Positions 44,803 to 52,748 of a stretch of 64,000 nucleotides of DNA are shown piece after piece. Source of the stretch: Flavobacteriaceae bacterium bin25 (lineage in GTDB: Bacteria; Bacteroidota; Bacteroidia; Flavobacteriales; Flavobacteriaceae); assembly GCA_002238525.1 (NCBI GenBank), contig MPMN01000004.1:1-64000 (forward strand), read 5' to 3'. Position numbers and translations under genes: made by a program. Each line of letters opens with the position of its first letter. The first letter of the stretch is position 1. The notes under the pieces are model-generated. The model did no database searches and had not been told where the DNA came from. It saw nothing but the letters and a program-made list of their open reading frames with translations.

Positions 44803-44833
44803 TTGATAAAAAAACTTGAAGTCCTTATATTTG
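44803..44833 (+). promoter_or_regulatory. Orphan Bacteroidota promoter ahead of the truncated antitoxin copy
   Basis: TTG at 44803-44805 and TATATTTG at 44826-44833, 20 bases apart. It points into the 5' antitoxin remnant at 44859, so the promoter of the lost copy still looks intact. Confidence 0.55.
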
Positions 44834-44858
44834 TCGAAACTATAATTTAATCTTAAAA

Positions 44859-45029
44859 ATGAAATTCATCAATTTTATAGAAAAGAAAATAGCATGAAAC
44901 GAATTGACTTTCACTTTGGATGAAGCAAAAAAAGCTTGTAATATATCCTCAAATGATATAAAGAAAGAAATAGAATTTTATGCCAAGAAAAAATATGTTT
45001 TTCCGCTTTTTATAAAAATTTATTTTTAA
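44859..45029 (+). pseudogene. 5' remnant of a third AbiEi-like antitoxin gene
   Basis: The first 147 bases align with the start of the intact antitoxin at roughly 86 percent identity by hand count. Codon 13 is TGA where the intact gene has CGA (Arg13), and after KKKYVFPL the sequence leaves the antitoxin and meets a stop at 45029. The rest of the gene is gone. Confidence 0.85.
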
Positions 45030-45048
45030 CATTGATAATTTGAATTGC

Positions 45049-45073
45049 GGTTACAAAAGCATATAATTCCCAA
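45049..45073 (-). repeat. Right arm of the 25-bp inverted repeat around the AbiE cassette
   Basis: Begins GGTTACAAAAGC and ends ATATAATTCCCAA, the exact reverse complement of 42661-42685. Confidence 0.85.
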
Positions 45074-45258
45074 TAATTTACAACTATCAATTTTTTCTAT
45101 TGTCACATTTATACTCATAAATAGATTTCAATACTATATATACAATTTTGCTTTGAAATCTCCATTGTAGTGGATATATTATGTAGGTATAGGGTTTTTA
45201 TTTTCTTAGACTCTGCAAAATTTTACTTCATGCATATACAAATAAAAATCAATATCCC

Positions 45259-45409
45259 CAAAATCAAAACAAAATAAGGTAGCCTTCTCCTTTTGAAGAA
45301 AAGATATCTTGACCAAATAATTTTCCCTGATGAGCCGATCAAAACAGTTCATCTAAGAGGGCTTTTTGTAGTGGATAGATTTATAAGTGGTTGATTATCA
45401 ATGGACTAT
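45259..45409. repeat. Copy 2 of the roughly 150-bp dispersed repeat
   Basis: Aligns with 20160-20312 in the same orientation. The copy lies 190 bases outside the right arm of the AbiE inverted repeat, and its last 18 bases contain the TTG start of the following open frame. Confidence 0.8.
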
Positions 45410-45750
45410 TGGTAGTCATTGTACTAGCACCCGTGTTGATTATTCTGATTCCCTTGTACCATGTGACCTTTAAAACTCCCAAAAATCGCTTCACCATACC
45501 TCTTTATTTGACAGGAGCAATTTTTTCTTTTTTCCTGGGTGTGAATCTAGCAATCATGGATGGTCAGAACTATCTCGAAGAAAATGTTTTTGACCTTAGG
45601 TGGACTAATTCAGAGGAACAAGAATTAGAAATCTACCGACTCTATTATAAAAAAGGCAAGCCCGTTGATATTCAAAAAGGGATTCAAACTAGATTTGAAA
45701 AATATATTAATAGTGCCAAAAAGGAATTTTATGAATTTCTACTAGAGTGA
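45391..45750 (+). CDS. Small membrane protein of unknown function
   Basis: A 119-residue protein with two hydrophobic helices (LLVVIVLAPVLIILIPLYHV and IPLYLTGAIFSFFLGVNLAIM) and a charged C-terminal half (EEQELEIYRLYYKKGKPVDI, ending KKEFYEFLLE). No family is recognised. The only starts are TTG codons at 45391 or 45406, inside or beside the dispersed repeat, so the true start may have been altered. Composition is protein-like throughout, which supports a real or recently real gene. Confidence 0.5.
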   Translation: MIINGLLVVIVLAPVLIILIPLYHVTFKTPKNRFTIPLYLTGAIFSFFLGVNLAIMDGQNYLEENVFDLRWTNSEEQELEIYRLYYKKGKPVDIQKGIQTRFEKYINSAKKEFYEFLLE

Positions 45751-46054
45751 TTCCTATCCCACAATAACTAAACTACAGAATTATCGAATTTAGATATCAT
45801 AAATGGATTGTCAAGTAAATAGATATAGATTTGAGGAGAAGTACAACGCAAAAGAAGAACATCTGTCTAAAGAAAATCTTCATAAACGGGAAGATAGACT
45901 CCCACTGATTTTATCAACCAGGGTGAAGGGTGTATAGATGATGTAGCTGTGAAGTTTGAATTGTAGAATTTGGCATTTCCAAAAAAGGAGGATAAAGGAA
46001 ATTAGATGCGAATCCTATTTCAGTTGTGACAAATAATTACAACTTTTAATCTTT
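45751..46054. other. Intergenic stretch before the lpx cluster
   Basis: About 300 bases. The only open frame of note is 44 codons (45803-45937, ending KREDRLPLILSTRVKGV), with no supporting signals. The lpxD promoter is at the right end. Confidence 0.4.
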
Positions 46055-46062
46055 TATATTTG
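46055..46062 (+). promoter_or_regulatory. Bacteroidota -7 promoter box of the lpx cluster
   Basis: TATATTTG ends four bases before the GTG start codon at 46067. The transcript start would fall at the codon itself, predicting a leaderless lpxD message. A TTG at 46024 is a distant -33 candidate. Confidence 0.6.
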
Positions 46063-46066
46063 CAAC

Positions 46067-47122
46067 GTGGAATTCACTGTCCAAGAAATAGCCGAGTTAC
46101 TTGGCGGAAAAGTAGTTGGTGATAAGACTTCAATTATCAATCAATGTTCAAAGATTGAAAATGCCAAAAGTGGTTCGCTTACATTCTTGTCTAATCCGAA
46201 ATATGAAAAGCATTTTTATCATACCGAGGCATCAGCAGTATTGGTAAAACCAGGACACTATAAGATAAATTCAAAAAATACTTCCATAATCGAAGTAGAT
46301 AATCCCTATTTGTCTTTCACTAAATTTTTAGAGAAATTCAATTCAGAAAAATCAGCAATTATCGGTATTCATCCGACAGCGATTATTGCCCCCAATGTGA
46401 ATATCGGCAAAGATGTCTCCATTGGTCCTTATGTAGTCATTGAATCCGACTGTAAAATAGAAGACAAAACCGCTATTGGTAGCCATTGCTGGATAGGTGA
46501 GAAAGTCAAAATCGGATCGAATTCTGTATTACATTCTCGGATATCTATATACGACAATACAATAATTGGAAACAAGTGCCAGATTAAAAGTGGAACAGTT
46601 ATAGGATCTGATGGATTTGGATATGCCCAACAAGCCGATAAAACATATAAAACAATTCCACAAATTGGTAATGTAGTAATCCACGATGATGTGCATTTAG
46701 GTTCTAACGTTACAATCGATCGGGCATCTATTGGTTCGACAATAATTAACCAAGGTGTTCGGATCGATAATCTAGTTCAAATTGCCCATAATGTTGAAGT
46801 AGGAAAAAATACAGTAATTGCCGCTCAGAGTGGGATTTCTGGTTCTTCAAAACTGGGAGAAAACTGTGTGTTAGGAGGTCAAGTTGGTTTAATCGGTCAT
46901 ATTGTACTAGGTAATGGCGTTAGGGTCCAGGGACAATCGGGCATCACAAAAAGCTATACTGACAATATGGATATCCAAGGAACTCCCGCAATTGAATTTA
47001 ATGATTACTATAGAGCCTACGCCAAGTTTCGTCGATTACCAGAATTGGAAAAGAGATTAGTAGAAATCGAAAATTTATTAAAAAATGCTTCAAAAAACGG
47101 TTCCTCAACAAACCTTAGCTAA
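46067..47122 (+). CDS. lpxD: UDP-3-O-(3-hydroxyacyl)glucosamine N-acyltransferase
   Basis: Third step of lipid A synthesis. The 351 residues start [19 protein letters not shown] (GTG start), have the N-terminal uridine-binding domain with [23 protein letters not shown], then a left-handed beta helix of hexapeptide repeats ([14 protein letters not shown] onwards) with the catalytic His in [20 protein letters not shown] near 243, and a C-terminal helix. Length is standard. Its 3' end overlaps the lpxC-fabZ start by 38 bases. Confidence 0.96.
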   Translation: MEFTVQEIAELLGGKVVGDKTSIINQCSKIENAKSGSLTFLSNPKYEKHFYHTEASAVLVKPGHYKINSKNTSIIEVDNPYLSFTKFLEKFNSEKSAIIGIHPTAIIAPNVNIGKDVSIGPYVVIESDCKIEDKTAIGSHCWIGEKVKIGSNSVLHSRISIYDNTIIGNKCQIKSGTVIGSDGFGYAQQADKTYKTIPQIGNVVIHDDVHLGSNVTIDRASIGSTIINQGVRIDNLVQIAHNVEVGKNTVIAAQSGISGSSKLGENCVLGGQVGLIGHIVLGNGVRVQGQSGITKSYTDNMDIQGTPAIEFNDYYRAYAKFRRLPELEKRLVEIENLLKNASKNGSSTNLS

Positions 47123-48500
47123 TCAGATAAAAATAACGGGTAAAGGCCTCCACACAGGTCATGATGTGAATATGACTTTCAAACCAGCTCCTGTTAATAC
47201 GGGAATTGTGTTTGTTCGAGTAGACCTTGACCCTGTCGTTGAAATACCTGCCCATATCAAATATTTAGCCGATACCAACCGTCGAACTACAATTGCAAAA
47301 GACGGTGCTTATGTCAATACTGTTGAACATTTGATGGCAAGTTTAGTTGGTTTGAGTATTGATAACTGTATCATAGAATTGGATGCTCCAGAAGTTGCCA
47401 TAATGGAAGGATCGTCCCAATCGTTTGTCAATCTATTAAAAAAATCAGGGATTGAAATACAAAATGAACCAAGAGAGGAATACATCATAACAGAGCCAAT
47501 AGAATTTTCAGATCATAAAACTGGCAGCGAAATCATCATTCTTCCCTCGGATACAACTTCAATAAGTGTTATGGTAGATTTTGGGACAACCGTTCTTGGC
47601 ACACAAAATGCAAGACTGGAAAGAATTGAAGATTTTGGTTCAGATATAGCCTCGGCAAGAACTTTTTGTTTTTTGCATGAATTGGAAGAAATGTTGGATA
47701 AGAACCTGATTAAAGGTGGAGATTTAAATAATGCCATTGTCTATGTAGACAAAGCCTTAACAGAAAATAATCTTAAGAAGCTCCATAAAGTTTTTGGTAA
47801 AAGTGATTTGCAAGTCAAGCCTAATGGAATTCTAAATAATCTGACTTTACATTATCCAAATGAGGCTGCTAGACACAAACTACTTGATTTACTTGGAGAT
47901 TTAGCATTGATAGGAATTCCCCTAAGAGGGAAAATCATTGCCTCTAAACCTGGTCATCACATCAATACAAAATTTGCTGAAAAGATTGCTAATAGCATAA
48001 GGATTGAACGGCGATTGAAAATACCGAAAATCAATTTTGATACCAAGCCCTTAATGGATGTGAATCAGATAATGGAAATGTTGCCCCACCGGCCCCCTTT
48101 TTTATTTGTGGATAAGATCCTTGAACTTTCTTCACAACATGTAGTAGGTGTGAAAAATGTGACCATCAACGAATATTTTTTTGAAGGTCATTTCCCCGGG
48201 GCTCCAGTGCTACCTGGCGTTTTGCAGATTGAAGGAATGGCCCAGGCAGGTGGAGTATTAGTAATGAATAACTATGAAAATCCCCAAGAATACCTTACAT
48301 TTTTCGCCAAAATTGAATCAGCTAGATTTAAACGTCCAGTTTTTCCAGGGGACACAATGATTTTTAGTCTAGAATTGGTACGTCCTATTCGAGGCGGTAT
48401 CAGTCACATGAATGGACGTATATTTGTCAATGGAAAAGTAACTACAGAAGCTGAATTGTTGGCCAAAATTGTACATAGAAATCAAGCTCCAATAACGTGA
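47085..48500 (+). CDS. lpxC/fabZ: Bifunctional LpxC deacetylase / FabZ dehydratase fusion
   Basis: Combines the committed lipid A deacetylase with the 3-hydroxyacyl-ACP dehydratase, as is common in Bacteroidota. Residues 1 to about 310 are Lpx[18 protein letters not shown], zinc ligands in [13 protein letters not shown] and [14 protein letters not shown] (HxxxD), and GHHINTKFA. From about 325 FabZ follows: [16 protein letters not shown] with the catalytic His, and [18 protein letters not shown] with the catalytic Glu of the next motif, then MAQAGG. Both active sites are intact. The fusion ties outer-membrane lipid A flux to fatty-acid supply. It overlaps lpxD upstream and lpxA downstream. Confidence 0.97.
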   Translation: MLQKTVPQQTLANQIKITGKGLHTGHDVNMTFKPAPVNTGIVFVRVDLDPVVEIPAHIKYLADTNRRTTIAKDGAYVNTVEHLMASLVGLSIDNCIIELDAPEVAIMEGSSQSFVNLLKKSGIEIQNEPREEYIITEPIEFSDHKTGSEIIILPSDTTSISVMVDFGTTVLGTQNARLERIEDFGSDIASARTFCFLHELEEMLDKNLIKGGDLNNAIVYVDKALTENNLKKLHKVFGKSDLQVKPNGILNNLTLHYPNEAARHKLLDLLGDLALIGIPLRGKIIASKPGHHINTKFAEKIANSIRIERRLKIPKINFDTKPLMDVNQIMEMLPHRPPFLFVDKILELSSQHVVGVKNVTINEYFFEGHFPGAPVLPGVLQIEGMAQAGGVLVMNNYENPQEYLTFFAKIESARFKRPVFPGDTMIFSLELVRPIRGGISHMNGRIFVNGKVTTEAELLAKIVHRNQAPIT

Positions 48501-49264
48501 TTGATTCATTAGCTCGAGTGCATTCCAATTCCGTTATCGGTGAAAACGTCCAAATTGGTCCTTTTTCAACGATTCACCATGATGTGGAAATAGGAAGTGG
48601 GACAGTTATATATTCAAATGCAACTGTTATGCCCGGTGCTAGGATTGGAAAAGATTGTCGAATTTTCCCAGGAGCCGTTATATCTGCAATCCCTCAGGAT
48701 TTAAAATTTAAAGGAGAAAAAACAACAGCAGAAATAGGAGACCGAACCACCATTAGGGAATGTGCTACCGTCAATAGAGGAACCTCTGCTCTTGGAAAAA
48801 CTGTTGTAGGATCAGATTGTCTAATTATGGCATATGCCCACATCGCTCATGATTGTGAAATCGGTAATCACTGCATATTTTCAAATGTAGCTACCCTCTC
48901 AGGACACATACAGGTGGGGGATTATGTGACAATTTCTGGTTTGACTGCTGTTCATCAGCATTGCCGTATAGGGAATTATGCGTTTATAGCTGGGGGTTCA
49001 CTTGTTCGAATGGATGTGCCACCATATGTAAAAGTAGCACGTGAGCCATTAGCCTATATGGGAATCAATTCTTTACGCCTTGAACGTTTAGGTTTTACCC
49101 TTGATGAAATAAATGAATTACAAAACGTTTACAGAATTATCTATCAGGGAAATCTAAATCTCAAAAATGCTCTTGAAAAAATCAAACAGACAATTCATAT
49201 AAGTCCCAAAATTGACAATATCATCTCATTTTATGAAAATTCTTCACGTGGAGTTATTCGTTAA
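48497..49264 (+). CDS. lpxA: UDP-N-acetylglucosamine O-acyltransferase
   Basis: First acylation of lipid A synthesis. The 255-residue trimeric left-handed beta-helix enzyme begins at a GTG ([15 protein letters not shown]) that overlaps the lpxC-fabZ stop by four bases. It has hexapeptide repeats throughout, IPQDLKFKGEKT, the ATVNRGT segment, and the catalytic His in MAYAHIAHDCEIGNH near 118-125. The C-terminal helical domain (LERLGFTLDEINELQNVYR) is typical. Confidence 0.96.
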   Translation: MIDSLARVHSNSVIGENVQIGPFSTIHHDVEIGSGTVIYSNATVMPGARIGKDCRIFPGAVISAIPQDLKFKGEKTTAEIGDRTTIRECATVNRGTSALGKTVVGSDCLIMAYAHIAHDCEIGNHCIFSNVATLSGHIQVGDYVTISGLTAVHQHCRIGNYAFIAGGSLVRMDVPPYVKVAREPLAYMGINSLRLERLGFTLDEINELQNVYRIIYQGNLNLKNALEKIKQTIHISPKIDNIISFYENSSRGVIR

Positions 49265-49282
49265 AATCCTCAATGACTAATT

Positions 49283-49849
49283 ATGGTCTCAACTTCAGAA
49301 ATCAGGAAAGGTCTTTGTATTCGTTTCAATAACGATATCTACAAAATCGTTGAATTTTTACATGTAAAACCTGGAAAAGGGCCTGCTTTTATCCGTACCA
49401 AACTTAAAAGCGTTACTTCAGGAAGAGTAATTGACAATACTTTTACTTCTGGACATAAACTGGATGATGTTCAGGTTATTACAGCGCGGTATCAGTATTT
49501 ATACCGTGATGGTGATACCCTTCATTTTATGCATGCCGAAGACTTTTCTCAAATCCAAGTGCTTGAAAATTCAATTGAAAATTCTAGGTTTTTAAAAGAA
49601 GGTTCTTATACCCAAATATCTATTGATGCTTCAGATGGCACTCCACTTTTGGTTGAATTACCCCCCTCTGTGATCATTGAAGTTATTCAAACAGAGCCTG
49701 GAGTCAAAGGAAATACGGCCACAAATGCCCTTAAACCAGCTACCTTGGAAACTGGAGCTCAGATTAATGTTCCATTGTTTATCAACAGAGGAGATAAAAT
49801 AAAAGTGGATACATCAAAGGGAATTTACATTGAGAGGGTCAAAAGATAG
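49283..49849 (+). CDS. efp: Elongation factor P
   Basis: Relieves ribosome stalling at polyproline stretches. The 188 residues comprise the KOW-like domain (SEIRKGLCIRFNNDIYKIVEF), the loop HVKPGKGPAFIR whose Lys near residue 34 is the position that other bacteria modify, and two OB domains (RYQYLYRDGDTLHFMH, PPSVIIEVIQTEPGVKG, GAQINVPLFINRGDKIKVDT). It lies 18 bases after lpxA and 12 before sucD. This organism makes proteins with Pro-containing repeats, such as the decapeptide linker at 57699, but those Pro are isolated, so no special link is implied. Confidence 0.97.
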   Translation: MVSTSEIRKGLCIRFNNDIYKIVEFLHVKPGKGPAFIRTKLKSVTSGRVIDNTFTSGHKLDDVQVITARYQYLYRDGDTLHFMHAEDFSQIQVLENSIENSRFLKEGSYTQISIDASDGTPLLVELPPSVIIEVIQTEPGVKGNTATNALKPATLETGAQINVPLFINRGDKIKVDTSKGIYIERVKR

Positions 49850-49861
49850 ATTTTCAACGAA

Positions 49862-50737
49862 ATGAGCATATTAGTAGATAAAAGTTCAAAAGTAGTCGTG
49901 CAAGGATTTACAGGAAGTGAGGGTACATTTCATTCTAAACAGATGATAGAATACGGAACGTGTATCGTGGGAGGAGTTACTCCAAAAAAAGGGGGTATAA
50001 CTCATTTGGACCGGCCAGTATTCAATACTGTAGAACAATCGGTTGTTAATCTCGGGGCTAATACCTCAATTATTTTTGTTCCTCCACCTTTTGCTTCTGA
50101 TGCAATCATGGAGGCAGCTGAAGCTGGAATCAAAGTCATCATTACCATTACTGAAGGAATTCCAACCCAAGACATGGTTCAAGTAAAGAATTATTTAAAA
50201 GATTACGATGCTCAATTAGTCGGACCTAATTGTCCAGGTGTGATTACACCTGATGAGTCCAAGGTCGGTATTATGCCTGGTTTTGTTTTCAGAAAAGGCA
50301 ATGTGGGTGTTGTGTCAAAATCTGGAACATTAACTTATGAAGCAGCAGATCAAATTGTTCGAGAAGGTAATGGAATATCAACTGCGATAGGTATAGGTGG
50401 CGATCCCATAATTGGGACATCAGTAAAAGATGCTGTAAAACTATTTATGGAAGACAAGGAAACGGAGTCTATAGTTATCATCGGTGAAATTGGTGGTCAG
50501 ATGGAAGTGGAAGCAGCCCTTTGGATTGAACAAAATGGAAATCTCAAACCTGTAGTTGGGTTTATTGCCGGTGAAACTGCCCCTGAGGGTAGAACAATGG
50601 GGCATGCCGGTGCAATTGTGGGGGGAAAGGATGATACCGCTGCTGCAAAAAAATCTTCAATGCAGCAATGCGGGATACATATCGTGGATTCACCAGCTAA
50701 AATTGGATCAACAGTCAAAAAGATAATGAATAAATAG
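49862..50737 (+). CDS. sucD: Succinyl-CoA ligase, alpha subunit
   Basis: TCA-cycle substrate-level phosphorylation. The 291 residues contain the CoA-binding Rossmann start (KVVVQGFTGSEGTFHSKQM), GPNCPGVITP, GVVSKSGTLTYEA and the phosphorylated His in GRTMGHAGAIVGG near 245. Length and order are normal. The beta subunit gene sucC is not adjacent. The stop codon is followed directly by the fabG ATG. Confidence 0.97.
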   Translation: MSILVDKSSKVVVQGFTGSEGTFHSKQMIEYGTCIVGGVTPKKGGITHLDRPVFNTVEQSVVNLGANTSIIFVPPPFASDAIMEAAEAGIKVIITITEGIPTQDMVQVKNYLKDYDAQLVGPNCPGVITPDESKVGIMPGFVFRKGNVGVVSKSGTLTYEAADQIVREGNGISTAIGIGGDPIIGTSVKDAVKLFMEDKETESIVIIGEIGGQMEVEAALWIEQNGNLKPVVGFIAGETAPEGRTMGHAGAIVGGKDDTAAAKKSSMQQCGIHIVDSPAKIGSTVKKIMNK

Positions 50738-51484
50738 ATGTTACTTAATAATCAAACAGCTCTTGTTACAGGAGGTAGTAGAGGTATAGGACGTGGAATT
50801 GTCCAGGCATTCGTGGATAATGGAGCTAATGTGGCTTTCACTTATAACTCTAATTCGGAAGCTGCACATAGCCTAGTTGATGAACTAAAAGGGGATTTAA
50901 ATAGAATAATTAAATGCTACAAGTCAAATGCAGCTGATTTTAATCAGGCTCAAGAATTGATTTCTCAAGTATTGAATGACTTTGATGGGTTAGATGTATT
51001 AGTAAATAACGCCGGAATTACCAAAGACAACTTGCTTCTTAGAATGAATCAAGAAGAATTTGATAGTGTGATTGGAGTAAATCTAAAATCTGTATTCAAC
51101 ACAACCAAAGCGGCTCTTCGAACTTTCTTAAAGCAGAGAAGAGGTTCAATTATCAATATCAGTTCTATAATCGGCGTAACAGGTAATGCTGGTCAAGCTA
51201 ATTACGCTGCATCAAAAGCCGGAATAATTGGTTTCACTAAATCAATGGCTCAAGAACTAGGATCCCGAAATATTCGATGTAACGTAGTTGCGCCTGGATT
51301 TATTGAAACTGATATGACCAAAGAGTTGTCCCAACAAGCAAAAAAATCTCTCACTGATCAAATTGCTTTAAAAAGGACGGGGCAACCAAGCGATATTGCA
51401 AATGCTTCAGTATTTTTGGCCTCTAATCTATCCGCTTATATCACTGGACAAGTGCTTCTTGTTGATGGGGGAATGCGAGGATAA
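50738..51484 (+). CDS. fabG: 3-oxoacyl-ACP reductase (short-chain dehydrogenase)
   Basis: NADPH-dependent reduction of 3-ketoacyl-ACP in fatty-acid elongation. The 248 residues show the cofactor motif TGGSRGIGRGI, NNAGITKD, the catalytic Ser in INISSIIGVTGNAGQ and YxxxK in ANYAASKAGIIGF, and the end ITGQVLLVDGGMRG typical of FabG. Starts on the base after the sucD stop. A different SDR substrate cannot be excluded, but the closeness to the FabG pattern and lipid neighbours support this call. Confidence 0.93.
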   Translation: MLLNNQTALVTGGSRGIGRGIVQAFVDNGANVAFTYNSNSEAAHSLVDELKGDLNRIIKCYKSNAADFNQAQELISQVLNDFDGLDVLVNNAGITKDNLLLRMNQEEFDSVIGVNLKSVFNTTKAALRTFLKQRRGSIINISSIIGVTGNAGQANYAASKAGIIGFTKSMAQELGSRNIRCNVVAPGFIETDMTKELSQQAKKSLTDQIALKRTGQPSDIANASVFLASNLSAYITGQVLLVDGGMRG

Positions 51485-51514
51485 TATCAATTAAATATAA
51501 AAAATTTTTAAATT

Positions 51515-52333
51515 ATGGATAAATTACCTAAACTCGGATTACCCTTAATATTGGGGTTAATCGTACTAATAATTTTCATAGCCAAATCTTCGGTAAATAT
51601 CGGATATGGCGAAGCCGGTGTTTTATTTAGAACATTTGGTGGTGGAGTAGTAACAAATAAACAACCTTTGGGAGAAGGTTTTCATTTGATTTTTCCTTGG
51701 AATAAAGTCTACATCTATGATGTCAAGCAACAAGAAATCTTTGAAGGCAAAATGCAAGTTCTATCCTCAAATGGTCTAGAAATTTCACTTGATGTTTCTG
51801 TATTATTTCAGCCTATTTATGGATCTTTAGGAAGATTACATCAGGAAAAAGGAGAGAATTATGTCAATGTTGTACTGATTCCTCAGATTCGAGCAGTAGC
51901 TCGTTCTGTAGTTGGAAGATACACGCCTGAACAATTGTATTCAACCAAACGAGACGCAATTCAAAATGAAATATTTGATGAAACTAAAGCCAAAGTTGAA
52001 ACCCAACACATCCAATTGAATGCGGTTTTGGTTCGTGATGTGACTTTACCTACTGCCATTAAAGAAGCAATAGAAAGAAAACTAGGACAAGAACAAGAAT
52101 CCTTGGAATATGAATTTAGAATTGAAAAAGAAAAACAAGAAGCAGAAAGAAGAAGAATAGAAGCAGAAGGTAAAGCTAATGCCAACAGAATTCTTAATGC
52201 ATCATTAACTAGGAATATTTTAAGGGACAAAGGAATAGAAGCAACTTTACAATTATCTGAGTCACCTAATTCAAAGGTGGTAATAATCGGTTCAGGTGAA
52301 GATGGTCTACCCTTGATACTAGGTAATAACTAA
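51515..52333 (+). CDS. Prohibitin-like SPFH (band 7) membrane protein
   Basis: The 272-residue protein has one N-terminal transmembrane helix (LPLILGLIVLIIFIAK), the SPFH domain (GYGEAGVLFRTFGGGV, PLGEGFHLIFPWNKVYIYD, SNGLEISLDVSVLFQPI) and a C-terminal coiled coil (EYEFRIEKEKQEAERRRIEA then GKANANRIL). Such proteins form large ring assemblies in the membrane and modulate proteases such as FtsH; that role here is inference. It follows fabG by 30 bases. Confidence 0.92.
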   Translation: MDKLPKLGLPLILGLIVLIIFIAKSSVNIGYGEAGVLFRTFGGGVVTNKQPLGEGFHLIFPWNKVYIYDVKQQEIFEGKMQVLSSNGLEISLDVSVLFQPIYGSLGRLHQEKGENYVNVVLIPQIRAVARSVVGRYTPEQLYSTKRDAIQNEIFDETKAKVETQHIQLNAVLVRDVTLPTAIKEAIERKLGQEQESLEYEFRIEKEKQEAERRRIEAEGKANANRILNASLTRNILRDKGIEATLQLSESPNSKVVIIGSGEDGLPLILGNN

Positions 52334-52748
52334 ACAAGTTTTTCGCTTTAGTAGATAGTTTTAGAGGCTCTTATTAACATAAGATTTAAGTTTTTCTTGT
52401 ACTAAAACCATTATGATAAAGTGGGAACGATAGAAATGAAACGTTTCGATCAAATGCATTTTCCTGGACTCTTTAAATATAGCTTGCATTGATTTAGCGT
52501 TAGAAACACAAGATCTGATAATATTTACTCAATTTTAGGATTTATTTACCTTTGCATCCAATATATAAATGATTGAATTCTATTTATTCGGAATTAGCTA
52601 ATAGAGATAAATTTCCCCCACATTTTTCATTGGTACTATATCCCTGGGTTGATTCGGTAACTGTATGAGTTACTCGTGTTATTTATCCATATTACGACGT
52701 ATTCTTTATCCAAACAGCTAGTTGGCTTTCAACAAATCATACAAAAAG
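52334..52748. other. Intergenic stretch ahead of the surface lipoprotein locus
   Basis: About 415 bases without a gene. The only signal found is TACCTTTG at 52547-52554, which fits TAnnTTTG and would leave a 5' leader of about 190 bases to the lipoprotein ATG at 52749. Confidence in its use is low. Confidence 0.4.
52547..52554 (+). promoter_or_regulatory. Possible Bacteroidota -7 box of the first lipoprotein gene
   Basis: TACCTTTG is an exact TAnnTTTG match, but it lies 194 bases before the ATG and lacks an obvious -33 TTG. Confidence 0.3.

Noticed and set aside
45803-45937. 44-codon open frame before lpxD
   Set aside because: Too short, no promoter or recognised homologue; kept only as a note.
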